Part shown: piece by piece, positions 24,374 to 33,264 of the stretch
How positions within the stretch are numbered: position 1 is the first letter of the stretch
Layout of the letters: each line of letters begins with the position of its first letter
From: RGIG8748 sp045646525
GTDB taxonomy: Bacteria > Bacillota > Clostridia > UMGS1810
Direction of reading: 5' to 3'
Length of the DNA stretch: 46,721 bases
Assembly (NCBI GenBank): GCA_045646525.1
Contig: JAZRKX010000043.1
Coordinates: 1-46,721, forward strand
Notes under the pieces: model-generated
Database searches by the model: none
What the model saw: the letters and a program-made list of their open reading frames with translations, nothing else
What the model was told of the DNA's origin: nothing
Position numbers and translations under genes: made by a program

Positions 24374-25642
24374 TTGAGACAGTTTATTGAGATTACCGAT
24401 GTATGTGCCATGGAGATATTGGATTCCAGAGGCAATCCCACGGTAGAAGCTACCGTCATAACCGAGGACGGCTATGTGGGAAGAGCCGCCGTACCCTCGG
24501 GTGCATCCACAGGTGCGTATGAGGCTGTGGAGCTTCGCGACGGCGGAAGCCGCATAAAAGGACTCGGAGTTAAAAAAGCTGTAGAAAATGTAAATACCGT
24601 AATATCGGACAAGGTGGTCGGCATGAATGTGCTCGACCAGATGGCAATAGACAGAGTGCTTATAGAGCTTGACGGCACGGAGAACAAATCCCGTCTCGGT
24701 GCAAACGCTATCCTTGCGGTATCGCTTGCCTGCGCCAAGGCGGCGGCAAATGCTCTGGGCATAGGCTTGTATCAGTATGTGGGCGGATGTTTTGCACACA
24801 CTATGCCCGTGCCTATGATGAACATATTAAACGGCGGTGCTCACGCGGGCAATAATATAGATATACAGGAATTTATGATTATGCCTGTGGGATTTTCTAC
24901 CTTTGCAGACGGACTGTGTGCGGCGGCAGAGGTATTCCACAGCCTCAAGAGTATATTAACTAAGAGAGGACTTTCCACCAATGTAGGCGACGAGGGAGGA
25001 TTTGCGCCGTCGCTCGAAAAGGACGAGGATGCCTTAGCTCTTGTATGCGAGGCAATACAGGAAGCAGGGTACAAGGCGGGCGAAGACTTTATGCTTGCGA
25101 TAGATGCGGCATCGTCCGAATGGATTACCGAATCGGGCGACTACCTCATGCCAAAGAGCGGACTCCGCATGAGTGCAGGTGAGCTTATAAACTACTGGAA
25201 GAGCCTTTGCGACAAGTTCCCCATAGCGTCCATAGAGGATGCCGTGGCAGAGGATGATTTTGACGCATGGCAAATTCTTACCAAAGAACTAGGTAATAGA
25301 GTTCAGCTTGTGGGCGATGACCTTTTTGTTACCAATACCAAGAGACTTAAGATGGGTATAGAAAAGAAAATTGCAAACTCTATCTTAATCAAGGTAAACC
25401 AGATAGGAACCCTTACCGAAACTCTGGAAGCCATAGAAACTGCCAAGAGGGCGGGTTATACCACCGTAATATCGCACCGAAGCGGTGAGACAGAGGATAC
25501 AACCATTGCCGACCTTGCCGTTGCGGTAAACGCAGGTCAGATAAAGACAGGTGCACCCTCCAGAAGCGACAGAACGGCAAAGTACAACAGGCTTCTGCGT
25601 ATAGCAAATGAGCTTGAGGAAAGCGCCGAATACAAAATGTAA
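24374..25642 (+). CDS. eno: Enolase (phosphopyruvate hydratase)
   Basis: Glycolytic enzyme interconverting 2-phosphoglycerate and phosphoenolpyruvate; it needs Mg2+. The protein is 422 aa. Motifs include EILDSRGNPTVEA, VPSGASTGAYEAVELRDG, GGAHAGNNIDIQEFMIMP, GDEGGFAPS, SIEDAVAEDD, LVGDDLFVTN and the C-terminal VISHRSGETEDTTIADLAV, ending in GAPSRSDRTAKYN. The best start is TTG 24374, with GGGAGATGA 4-6 nt upstream; no ATG is available. A UUG start for such a highly expressed enzyme, right behind a terminator-like hairpin, suggests leader control. Confidence 0.96.
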   Translation: MRQFIEITDVCAMEILDSRGNPTVEATVITEDGYVGRAAVPSGASTGAYEAVELRDGGSRIKGLGVKKAVENVNTVISDKVVGMNVLDQMAIDRVLIELDGTENKSRLGANAILAVSLACAKAAANALGIGLYQYVGGCFAHTMPVPMMNILNGGAHAGNNIDIQEFMIMPVGFSTFADGLCAAAEVFHSLKSILTKRGLSTNVGDEGGFAPSLEKDEDALALVCEAIQEAGYKAGEDFMLAIDAASSEWITESGDYLMPKSGLRMSAGELINYWKSLCDKFPIASIEDAVAEDDFDAWQILTKELGNRVQLVGDDLFVTNTKRLKMGIEKKIANSILIKVNQIGTLTETLEAIETAKRAGYTTVISHRSGETEDTTIADLAVAVNAGQIKTGAPSRSDRTAKYNRLLRIANELEESAEYKM

Positions 25643-25649
25643 TTGTGAG

Positions 25650-25678
25650 TTGAAAACTTAAGTAATTTGTGTTAGAAT
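25650..25678 (+). promoter_or_regulatory. Promoter of the amidohydrolase gene
   Basis: TTGAAA (25650-25655), a 17-nt spacer and TAGAAT (25673-25678) lie between eno and the amidohydrolase gene. Confidence 0.7.
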
Positions 25679-25696
25679 TTCACAGAGGTGTTTTTC

Positions 25697-26488
25697 ATGA
25701 TAACAGACTTCCACACGCACGCGTTCCCCGACACTCTTGCAAATAGGGCAATGAAAGTGCTTTCCTACACATCGGGCGGTCTAAAACCCCAGACGGACGG
25801 CACGGTGCTCTCGCTGAAAGAAGAAATGAAAAAGGACGGAATTGATATATCGGTAGTACATTCCATTGCTACAAATCCGAGTCAGCAGACAAATGTAAAC
25901 AACTTTGCCATAGAGCTTAACAAAGAGGACTGCCTCTATGCTTTCGGCTCTGTGCATCCCGACTCTCCCGACGCTCTGTGTGAACTCGAAAGGATTAAAG
26001 AGGCAGGGCTAAAGGGTGTAAAGCTTCATCCCGAGTATCAGGGCTTTTATGCAGACGATGCAAAGCTCATACCCATATACAAAAAGATTTCGTCACTCGG
26101 TCTTATAACCGTGTTCCACGCGGGGCGCGATTTCGGCTTCGCACCGCCGTACCATTGTATGCCCGACAACGCACTAAGGGCGCTGTCATATTTCGACTCG
26201 CCCGTTGTCCTTGCACATTGGGGCGGGCTCGGATGCGGTGAGGAGGTTGTGGAAAAGCTCTGCGGACGCGATGTGTGGTTTGACTTATCCTTCGGTTACG
26301 GCACCATGGCAAGAGAGACGGCAAAAGCCATTGTGCAAAAGCACACACCCGACAGACTTCTCTTTGGTTCGGACATGCCGTGGCACAGACCCTCGTGGGA
26401 ATTGAGACTCATAGATACCCTCGATTTGTCACAGGAGGACAGAGATAAAATCCTCTTTAAAAACGCCATGAAGCTTTTGGACATATAA
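25697..26488 (+). CDS. Amidohydrolase-family metal-dependent hydrolase
   Basis: A TIM-barrel hydrolase or decarboxylase of the amidohydrolase-2 type, 263 aa. Metal-site motifs are DFHTHAFP near the N-terminus, VFHAGRDFG, LAHWGGLGC and the terminal Asp in LLFGSDMPWHRPS. These are the positions expected for a one-metal centre. The substrate cannot be told from sequence. ATG 25697 follows AGAGGTG; the in-frame GTG at 25688 is inside the ribosome site. It has its own promoter and sits between eno and fba without an obvious metabolic link. Confidence 0.85.
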   Translation: MITDFHTHAFPDTLANRAMKVLSYTSGGLKPQTDGTVLSLKEEMKKDGIDISVVHSIATNPSQQTNVNNFAIELNKEDCLYAFGSVHPDSPDALCELERIKEAGLKGVKLHPEYQGFYADDAKLIPIYKKISSLGLITVFHAGRDFGFAPPYHCMPDNALRALSYFDSPVVLAHWGGLGCGEEVVEKLCGRDVWFDLSFGYGTMARETAKAIVQKHTPDRLLFGSDMPWHRPSWELRLIDTLDLSQEDRDKILFKNAMKLLDI

Positions 26489-26490
26489 CC

Positions 26491-26519
26491 TTGACATAAT
26501 ATACTATAAATTGTATAAT
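26491..26519 (+). promoter_or_regulatory. Promoter of fba
   Basis: A perfect TTGACA (26491-26496), a 17-nt AT-only-type spacer and a perfect TATAAT (26514-26519) begin 3 nt after the upstream stop codon. A strong promoter suits a glycolytic gene. Confidence 0.9.
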
Positions 26520-26555
26520 ATATTGTATAAAGCAATACAGAGGAGGACATAAATC

Positions 26556-27419
26556 ATGTTAGTTTCGGCAAGAGAAATGCTTTTAAAAGCAAAAGAAGGT
26601 AAATACGCAGTAGGTCAGTTTAATATAAACAATCTCGAATGGGCAAAGGCCATTCTTCTTACTGCACAGGAGCTTAATTCACCTGTTATTCTCGGTGTAT
26701 CCGAGGGCGCAGGCAAGTATATGTGCGGCTACAAGACAGTAGTCGGCATGGTTAAGGGTATGATAGAGGAGCTTAACATCACAGTTCCCGTTGCTATCCA
26801 TCTCGACCACGGCAGCTACGAACACGCGCTCAAGGTTATTGAGGCCGGATTCTCCTCGGTAATGTTTGACGGATCTCACTACGAAATATCCGAAAATATA
26901 GAAAAGACCAAGGAAATCATAAGAATCGCAAACGAAAAGGGCATATCCGTAGAAGCAGAGGTAGGCTCTATCGGCGGTGAGGAAGACGGCGTTGTAGGCG
27001 GCGGCGAGGTTGCAGATGTCGCAGAGTGCAAGATGATAGCAGACCTCGGTGTAGACATGCTTGCCGCAGGTATAGGCAATATCCACGGCAAATATCCTGA
27101 GAACTGGGCAGGTCTCCGCTTCGATGTGCTCGAGGAAATAAGCAAGGCTACAAATCCCATGCCTCTTGTACTCCACGGCGGTACAGGTATCCCCGCAGAT
27201 ATGATTAAAAAGGCTATTTCCCTCGGCGTAAGCAAGATAAATGTAAATACCGAATGTCAGATAGCTTTCTCCAAGGCAACAAGACAGTATATCGAAGAGG
27301 GTAAGGACCTTGTAGGCAAGGGCTTTGACCCCCGTAAGGTGCTTGCACCCGGTTTCGAAGCTATCAAGGAAACCGTTAAGGAGAAGATGGAGCTCTTTGG
27401 TTCAGTAAACAAGGCGTAA
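26556..27419 (+). CDS. fba: Class II fructose-bisphosphate aldolase
   Basis: Zinc-dependent aldolase of glycolysis, 287 aa, the usual length of the class IIA/TagY-like short form. Zinc and substrate motifs are IHLDHGSYEHA, EAEVGSIGGEEDGV, IGNIHGKYP and VLHGGTGIP, with NVNTECQ in the phosphate site. The AGGAGG site lies 11 nt before the ATG. It is monocistronic: a strong promoter upstream and a terminator downstream. Confidence 0.96.
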   Translation: MLVSAREMLLKAKEGKYAVGQFNINNLEWAKAILLTAQELNSPVILGVSEGAGKYMCGYKTVVGMVKGMIEELNITVPVAIHLDHGSYEHALKVIEAGFSSVMFDGSHYEISENIEKTKEIIRIANEKGISVEAEVGSIGGEEDGVVGGGEVADVAECKMIADLGVDMLAAGIGNIHGKYPENWAGLRFDVLEEISKATNPMPLVLHGGTGIPADMIKKAISLGVSKINVNTECQIAFSKATRQYIEEGKDLVGKGFDPRKVLAPGFEAIKETVKEKMELFGSVNKA

Positions 27420-27508
27420 GACGGGGATTGTAAAACAAAGCGCAGAGCGCTTATAGGCTACAGATTTAATTTTCTGCAGTGTTAAATAACAGTGAACAAA
27501 ATTTATGT

Positions 27509-27543
27509 AGAAATCTGCCCTTTGGGCAGATTTCTCATTTTTT
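27509..27543 (+). terminator. Terminator of fba
   Basis: Perfect arms AGAAATCTGCCC (27509-27520) and GGGCAGATTTCT (27524-27535) with a TTT loop run into CATTTTTT. The rest of the 339-nt fba-greA gap holds the greA promoter and no supported gene. Confidence 0.9.
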
Positions 27544-27658
27544 AGCCTAAAAGCTCTGAGAAAACTTCACCGCTCGACATGCCGTCGCACTCACGCTTGC
27601 TTATTCTGTATCTTTTTTTTCAATCCAGAACACTTTTCTACTATTATATAGAAAATAC

Positions 27659-27687
27659 TTGACTTTTGTTTATAATTTGGGTATAAT
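27659..27687 (+). promoter_or_regulatory. Promoter of greA-lysS
   Basis: TTGACT (27659-27664), a 17-nt spacer and TATAAT (27682-27687). The leader to the greA ATG is about 65 nt and shows no T-box features. Confidence 0.88.
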
Positions 27688-27758
27688 ATTGTAATTATGT
27701 TGGCGGTATATTTATATACTTAAAGCAGACAGTGTAATTTTAAAGGAGAATTAGTAAA

Positions 27759-28238
27759 ATGGCAGTAAAACCAATCATTTTGACACCTGAGGGATACAAG
27801 AAATTAGAAGAAGAATTAAGAACTCTCAAGGTTGAGGGAAGAACGGAGATTGCCGAAAAAATTAAGGAAGCCAGAAGCTACGGCGACCTTAGCGAAAATG
27901 CAGAATACGATGCAGCCAAGGACGCTCAGGCAGCTATGGAACAGAGAATCACAACTATAGAAAACATGCTCAAAAACGCTCAGATAGTTTCCGAGAGCGA
28001 TGTGAGCACAGATGTAATAACAATAGGCTCCAAGGTCAAGCTCTTTGATGTTGAGTTTGAGGAGGAGGTAGAGTATACAATAGTAGGCTCCACCGAGGCA
28101 AATCCCGACGACGGCAGAATATCCGATGAGTCGCCCATAGGAAGCGCAATTCTCGGCCATAAGGCAGACGAGGTTGTGGATGTAGTTTTGCCAAACGGAG
28201 AGACAATACAGTTTAAGGTGCTCGAGATAAACAGATAG
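27759..28238 (+). CDS. greA: Transcription elongation factor GreA
   Basis: Stimulates RNA cleavage by backtracked RNA polymerase. The protein is 159 aa, the standard length. The N-terminal coiled coil (LTPEGYKKLEEELRTL) carries the acidic tip SYGDLSENAEYDAAKD, whose DLSENAEY holds the catalytic acids. The C-terminal FKBP-like domain ends with ESPIGSAILGHKADE. It is co-transcribed with lysS, 14 nt downstream, a frequent Firmicutes arrangement. Confidence 0.97.
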   Translation: MAVKPIILTPEGYKKLEEELRTLKVEGRTEIAEKIKEARSYGDLSENAEYDAAKDAQAAMEQRITTIENMLKNAQIVSESDVSTDVITIGSKVKLFDVEFEEEVEYTIVGSTEANPDDGRISDESPIGSAILGHKADEVVDVVLPNGETIQFKVLEINR

Positions 28239-28252
28239 AAAGGATAGTTTCT

Positions 28253-29818
28253 ATGGAAAACACACAAAATCCCATCATCGAAACAGAAGAAAATTTAAAC
28301 GAACTCTTAAAGGTCCGCAGAGATAAGCTCAAAGAGCTTCAGGCGGAGGGAAGAGACCCGTTTGAAATAACCAAGTTCAACAGAACTCATACCTCAGCGC
28401 AGATTACCTGTGACTACACAGAGGAAGAAAGACAGATTACCAAAAGAGGAAGCGAAGAGGCCGAAACCATAATGGCAAAGATTTCTGCACTCGACGGCAA
28501 GGTTGTTACCGTTGCAGGCAGAATCATGTCCAAAAGAGGTATGGGTAAGGTAGGCTTTGTGCACATAGCTGACCTTGAGGGAAGAATTCAGCTTTTTGTT
28601 AAAAAGGATATACTCGGCGAGGACGAGTACAACCGCTTCAAAAAGCTCGACATCGGCGATATAGTAGGCGCTACAGGCGAGGTGTTTACTACACAGACGG
28701 GCGAAATATCCGTAAGAGCAGATGAAATCACTCTTCTTTCCAAGTCGCTCCGCCCTCTCCCCGAAAAGTTCCATGGTCTTTCCGACCCCGACTTAAGATA
28801 CCGTCAGAGATATGTAGACCTCATCATGAATGAGGGTGTTAAGGATACATTTATCAAGCGTTCCAAAATCCTTTCTTCCATACGCCGTTACCTTGACGGT
28901 CAGGGCTTTTTGGAGGTGGAAACACCCATGCTCGTTTCCAACGCAGGCGGTGCTGCAGCCCGTCCGTTCGAAACACATTTCAATGCATTGGACGAAGACT
29001 TAAAGCTCAGAATATCTCTTGAACTTTACTTAAAGCGTCTTATTGTAGGCGGACTCGAAAGAGTGTACGAAATAGGCAGAGTATTCCGTAACGAAGGTCT
29101 TGACACCCGTCATAACCCTGAATTTACTCTCATGGAGCTTTATCAGGCATACACCGATTACCACGGCATGATGGATTTAACAGAAAATCTCTACCGCCAT
29201 GTAGCTATGGAAGTGCTTGGCACGACCAAGATTGTGTACAACGGAATTGAAATGGACCTTGGTAAGCCTTTCGAAAGAATCACAATGGTAGATGCAGTTA
29301 AGAAATATTCGGGAGTTGATTTCTCCAAGGTGGAAACACTTGAAGAGGCGCGTGCTCTTGCCAAGGAGCATCATGTAGAGTATGAGGAACGCCACAAGAG
29401 AGGCGATATCTTAAATCTCTTCTTCGAAGAGTTTGTAGAAGACCACCTCATTCAGCCTACATTTGTTATGGACCACCCCGTCGAGATTTCGCCCCTTACC
29501 AAAAAGAAGCCCGAAAATCCCGACTATGTAGAACGCTTTGAGTTCTTTATGAACGGCTGGGAAATGGCAAACGCATATTCCGAATTAAATGACCCCATAG
29601 ACCAGAGAGAGCGTTTCAAGGCTCAGGAAGAACAGCTCGCACAGGGCGATGACGAAGCTAACACCACCGATGAGGACTTTATGAATGCCTTAGAAATCGG
29701 TATGGCACCCACAGGCGGTATCGGCTTTGGTATAGACCGTATGTGCATGCTTCTTACAGATTCTCAGGCTATAAGGGATGTACTTTTGTTCCCTACTATG
29801 AAAAGTTTGGATAAGTAA
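28253..29818 (+). CDS. lysS: Lysyl-tRNA synthetase, class II
   Basis: Charges tRNA-Lys. The protein is 521 aa. The N-terminal OB-fold anticodon-binding domain (about 60-170) is followed by the class II catalytic core: motif 1 around FLEVETPMLVSNAGGA, motif 2 FRNEGLDTRHNPEFT, motif 3 GGIGFGIDRMCMLLT. The last residues LLFPTMKSLDK are typical. There is no T-box in front, so it appears to follow the greA promoter. A repeated terminator lies 87 nt downstream. Confidence 0.98.
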   Translation: MENTQNPIIETEENLNELLKVRRDKLKELQAEGRDPFEITKFNRTHTSAQITCDYTEEERQITKRGSEEAETIMAKISALDGKVVTVAGRIMSKRGMGKVGFVHIADLEGRIQLFVKKDILGEDEYNRFKKLDIGDIVGATGEVFTTQTGEISVRADEITLLSKSLRPLPEKFHGLSDPDLRYRQRYVDLIMNEGVKDTFIKRSKILSSIRRYLDGQGFLEVETPMLVSNAGGAAARPFETHFNALDEDLKLRISLELYLKRLIVGGLERVYEIGRVFRNEGLDTRHNPEFTLMELYQAYTDYHGMMDLTENLYRHVAMEVLGTTKIVYNGIEMDLGKPFERITMVDAVKKYSGVDFSKVETLEEARALAKEHHVEYEERHKRGDILNLFFEEFVEDHLIQPTFVMDHPVEISPLTKKKPENPDYVERFEFFMNGWEMANAYSELNDPIDQRERFKAQEEQLAQGDDEANTTDEDFMNALEIGMAPTGGIGFGIDRMCMLLTDSQAIRDVLLFPTMKSLDK

Positions 29819-29904
29819 TAGCGCAAAATAAGGACTTTACAGAGTTTACTACGCCAAAGTGTGCACCTTTTTGTGAAAAAACATATAGAAAAAAGTGCAT
29901 TGCG

Positions 29905-29943
29905 TTTTAAAAGGACAATGGAATCTAATCCATTGTCCTTTTT
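29905..29943 (+). terminator. lysS terminator, copy A of a 39-bp direct repeat
   Basis: The hairpin AAAAGGACAATGGA...TCCATTGTCCTTTTT (29909-29943) ends greA-lysS transcription. The same 39-bp sequence, with one mismatch, recurs in the same orientation at 33265-33303. A weaker hairpin with TGCAC/GTGCA arms lies just before it (29862-29900). Confidence 0.9.
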
Positions 29944-29992
29944 TCATCTTTTACAACAGAGGTATTGAAGATATATAAAAGACTATTCAACA

Positions 29993-30021
29993 TTGAAAAT
30001 GCCAATATAACATGATATAAT
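29993..30021 (+). promoter_or_regulatory. Promoter of the RCC1-like gene
   Basis: TTGAAA (29993-29998), a 17-nt spacer and a perfect TATAAT (30016-30021), 33 nt upstream of the start codon and its GGAGG site. Confidence 0.8.
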
Positions 30022-30054
30022 TATAGGCAATAAATTACAAATGGAGGAAATTTT

Positions 30055-31989
30055 ATGAAAAAGTTTTTAGTTTCAATACTCATAGTGGCACTATTGTGTG
30101 GCATGTTTGCAAATGTGTCAGCACAAGAAGACGTGTCAGTTTATATAGACGGACAGAAAATAGAGTTTGATGTCAATCCACAAATTATAGACGGAAGAAC
30201 AATGGTCCCTATGAGGAAAATTTTTGAGAAACTGGGGGCAACAGTGGATTGGGATAAAGCCACACAAACTGCTACAGGGGAAAAGAATAATACCGTTGTG
30301 AAAATAACTATTAATAATAAAAAAATGAAAATTAATGGAAACACAATAGACTTAGATGTTGCGGCACAGCTTTTGGGTGGAAGAACTATGGTGCCTGTAA
30401 GAGCAATTTCAGAGAGCTTTTCGTATGATGTTTTGTGGGAACAGAGTACAAAAAGCGTTTTAATAAATACAAAGCAAGAAACGGAGCCGGCAAACATCAT
30501 CCACAATAAAGAAGAAAAGTTAAACATTGGATATGATTTTATTACTTTGTTAGATTGCAATAATAATTTGTACGGTTGGGGAAATAACGATAAAGGTCAG
30601 TTAATACTTGGCGAAGCTATGTATGATGTTCCAACTAAAATAGCTTCCGATATAAAGAAGGTACAATGCGGTTTAAAGCACACTTTGGTTCTGACAGTTG
30701 ACGGGAAGGTTTATTGTTATGGTGATAACACCTATTCACAGCACGGGGGACAAAAAGACGGAAAAGCAATACTAGAGGATATTATTGATATATCCTCATC
30801 CAACAATCATTGTATTGCATTAGACAAAAACGGTACTGTGTTTTGTTGGGGTGAGAATCAATTTGGCATAAATACTCAAGAAGAAACAATCAGCACACCG
30901 GTAGCTTTGCTTAAGAAGGTTAAAAAAATAAGCACTATCCATAATTTCTGTATGTATGTTCTTGAGGACGGAACCTTATATGCAACAGGAGATGACATGA
31001 GTTTATATAAGGTGAAGACACAAAAATCAACCAGGGACCTTATGCATAACGAAAAAAAAGAAATTATTTATGTCAATGAACAAAAGTTGCATGTATCATT
31101 AAACCTTGTAAATAAAAACATCGCAGATATTGATGTAGATGGGGAATTTATCAGAGCAAAAACAAAAGAGCAAGAAACAATATATTATAATCGAAAACAC
31201 AGCGTTTCTGTAAATAAGTTTGGAAAAGACATACCTTATACAAATTGGCGTCTGACTGATGATGGGGAAATGTGGATAAATTCAGAAGATTCGGGATTAT
31301 ATATAAATTCAATGAATATAGGCTCTAAGTATCCTTATATGGAAGATGTGGAATGTGCAAAATATTTGGAGTCGGGGACATACGTTGTTATTTTAAAAGA
31401 TGGCAGTGTCTGGACTTTTGGTAAAAACAATAATGGCTCCTTAGGTGATTCCACTGTCGTAAACAATCCTTATCCAAACAAAATTATTGATGCACAAGTG
31501 CCTTTGGAAGCAATACTGAATATGGAACTTGTTTCGACAGATATGTTTACTGATGGATATACACTGCTCATTAAATTTACAGACAAATCCGGTGAAACAG
31601 TTAAGCCCACAGGAAATATGCATATTAAAATCTACGATGATTCTTATACATTGTACAAAGGAACGGTGTATGTATATAATAAATTATATAACAAAGATAA
31701 TTTGGCGGAAATTATAATACCATCATGGAAAATAAAAAAAGCATCATCAAAAAGCGGAAATGTCGACATTATATTTGAAAAAGCTTTTTGTAAAGTAATG
31801 TGTAGCGGGGAAGCAGATGAGTTGCCTTTAAAAAAAGATTCATCAAGCGGAGGCGGCTCGGTATACATTACACCAAGCGGAATCAGATATCATTTCGACC
31901 CTGATTGTGGCGGTAAAAACAGTTATGGAACTAGTTTGAAAGGTGCAAAAAATGCCGGTTATACACCTTGTCAAAAATGTGCACAGTAA
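30055..31989 (+). CDS. Secreted protein with copper-amine-oxidase N-domain, RCC1-like repeats and Cys-rich C-terminal motif
   Basis: A 644-aa protein. A signal peptide of about 23 residues has a likely cut after NVSA. Residues about 28-138 form a copper amine oxidase N-terminal-like domain (two DGRTMVPMR/GGRTMVPVR blocks), a module frequent in clostridial surface proteins and not itself an enzyme. RCC1-like beta-propeller blades follow (LYGWGNNDKGQL, VYCYGDNTYSQHG, VFCWGENQFGI, VWTFGKNNNGSLGD), with a diverged middle. After a Ser/Gly linker the last 40 residues read YITPSGIRYHFDPDCGG...AGYTPCQKC, a small Cys/His motif that may bind metal. It lies in the AT-rich islet. The partner or ligand is unknown. 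Confidence 0.85.
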   Translation: MKKFLVSILIVALLCGMFANVSAQEDVSVYIDGQKIEFDVNPQIIDGRTMVPMRKIFEKLGATVDWDKATQTATGEKNNTVVKITINNKKMKINGNTIDLDVAAQLLGGRTMVPVRAISESFSYDVLWEQSTKSVLINTKQETEPANIIHNKEEKLNIGYDFITLLDCNNNLYGWGNNDKGQLILGEAMYDVPTKIASDIKKVQCGLKHTLVLTVDGKVYCYGDNTYSQHGGQKDGKAILEDIIDISSSNNHCIALDKNGTVFCWGENQFGINTQEETISTPVALLKKVKKISTIHNFCMYVLEDGTLYATGDDMSLYKVKTQKSTRDLMHNEKKEIIYVNEQKLHVSLNLVNKNIADIDVDGEFIRAKTKEQETIYYNRKHSVSVNKFGKDIPYTNWRLTDDGEMWINSEDSGLYINSMNIGSKYPYMEDVECAKYLESGTYVVILKDGSVWTFGKNNNGSLGDSTVVNNPYPNKIIDAQVPLEAILNMELVSTDMFTDGYTLLIKFTDKSGETVKPTGNMHIKIYDDSYTLYKGTVYVYNKLYNKDNLAEIIIPSWKIKKASSKSGNVDIIFEKAFCKVMCSGEADELPLKKDSSSGGGSVYITPSGIRYHFDPDCGGKNSYGTSLKGAKNAGYTPCQKCAQ

Positions 31990-32064
31990 TATTAAAAAAT
32001 GTAACACATAATTATCGATTTATTTGATTATTCAAAATATAAAAACACTTTATTTTGAGATGTA

Positions 32065-32093
32065 TTGACAAATCGAAATAAATATATTAAAAT
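32065..32093 (+). promoter_or_regulatory. Promoter of the fic gene
   Basis: A perfect TTGACA (32065-32070), a 17-nt spacer and TAAAAT (32088-32093), 33 nt before the ATG. It shows the Fic gene has its own start signal and is not only read through from the RCC1-like gene. Confidence 0.82.
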
Positions 32094-32126
32094 GTAATTG
32101 TAATTTTGAGATAAGAAGGTGTTAAT

Positions 32127-33260
32127 ATGCAAAGAGCCGGAGAATATATCACAAATTTAAGCGGAGAGGCCGAATACAAATCCTTTCGTCCTACACCGCT
32201 ACCCATAGAAATAAATATGGATGCAGAACTGATTTCGCTGCTTACAGATGCAACAAAAGCTTTAGCAACATTAGATACATTGTCAAGTTATATTCCAAAT
32301 ATGAATTTATTTGTATCTATGTATGTGCGTAAAGAAGCATTGTTGTCATCACAGATTGAAGGAACACAGGCAACCTTGGAAGATGTATTAGATCCTTTGA
32401 TTGAAAAAAATGCAAACAGGCAAGTAGCTGATGTAATTAATTATATAAAAGCAACCGAGTATGCTCTCGAAAGGCTAAACGCACTCCCACTCTGCAACCG
32501 ACTTATAAAGGAAACTCACGAGGTTTTAATGAAGGATGTAAGAGGACAGGAAAAAAATCCGGGAGAATTCAGATATTCCCAAAACTGGATAGGCAGCACA
32601 GGAAGTACACTAAAAAATGCAAGATATATTCCGCCCAATCCCGAAGATATGAAACAGGCGATGTCTGATTTAGAAGAATATATAAATTCAGATGATGAAT
32701 TGGATTTGTTGATTCAGGCAGCATTAATTCACTATCAATTTGAAACAATACATCCGTTTTTGGATGGTAATGGTCGTGTGGGAAGATTGCTAATCACTTT
32801 GTTCTTGATGGAGAAAAAAAGATTAAATACACCTGCTCTTTATATTTCTTATTACCTTAAAAACAACCGAATTGAATATTATGACCGTATGAGCGAAGTG
32901 AGAAACAAAAACAATTACGAACAATGGATTAAATTCTTTCTTCGTGCAATCAAAGAATCCTCAGAAGATGCAGTTGAAACAATTAATAAATTATCTGAAT
33001 TGCATGATAAGAATATTGAAATTATAGAACAAATGGGCAGAGCCTCAAAAACCGCAAAGGAAATTTTTGATTATCTTGAAAAAAATCCTATAATAGACAT
33101 CAGGAAAACATCAGAAGAACTCTCTCTTGCTTTCAGTACCGTTTCCGCCGGTGTAAAACGACTTGAAGAAAGCGGAATACTTGTCCAGACAAATAATGCA
33201 AATCGAAATCGTGTATTTGCTTATGAAAATTATCTTGGGATTTTGAGAAAAGATACGTAA
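32127..33260 (+). CDS. Fic family protein, class II (N-terminal inhibitory helix)
   Basis: Fic enzymes transfer AMP, or other phosphate-containing groups, to target proteins. The protein is 377 aa. The active-site motif HPFLDGNGRVGR is complete at residues 209-220. An inhibitory motif of the form S-x3-E-G (S74, E78, G79 in SSQIEGT) lies upstream, so the enzyme should be self-inhibited. A Fic_N segment precedes the core, and a C-terminal winged helix (about 305-370) may bind DNA. No separate antitoxin gene adjoins it, as expected for class II. The target is unknown. It may act as a stress switch or a self-contained toxin-like module. Confidence 0.93.
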   Translation: MQRAGEYITNLSGEAEYKSFRPTPLPIEINMDAELISLLTDATKALATLDTLSSYIPNMNLFVSMYVRKEALLSSQIEGTQATLEDVLDPLIEKNANRQVADVINYIKATEYALERLNALPLCNRLIKETHEVLMKDVRGQEKNPGEFRYSQNWIGSTGSTLKNARYIPPNPEDMKQAMSDLEEYINSDDELDLLIQAALIHYQFETIHPFLDGNGRVGRLLITLFLMEKKRLNTPALYISYYLKNNRIEYYDRMSEVRNKNNYEQWIKFFLRAIKESSEDAVETINKLSELHDKNIEIIEQMGRASKTAKEIFDYLEKNPIIDIRKTSEELSLAFSTVSAGVKRLEESGILVQTNNANRNRVFAYENYLGILRKDT

Positions 33261-33264
33261 TGGA

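Noticed and set aside
27542..27620. Short minus-strand reading frame between fba and greA (ends SGEVFSELLG)
   Set aside because: In-frame stop just upstream, only 12 codons from its ATG, and no ribosome site. It could be a gene relic but cannot be supported.
27688..27758. T-box leader controlling greA-lysS
   Set aside because: The leader is about 65 nt, with no specifier or antiterminator sequence.
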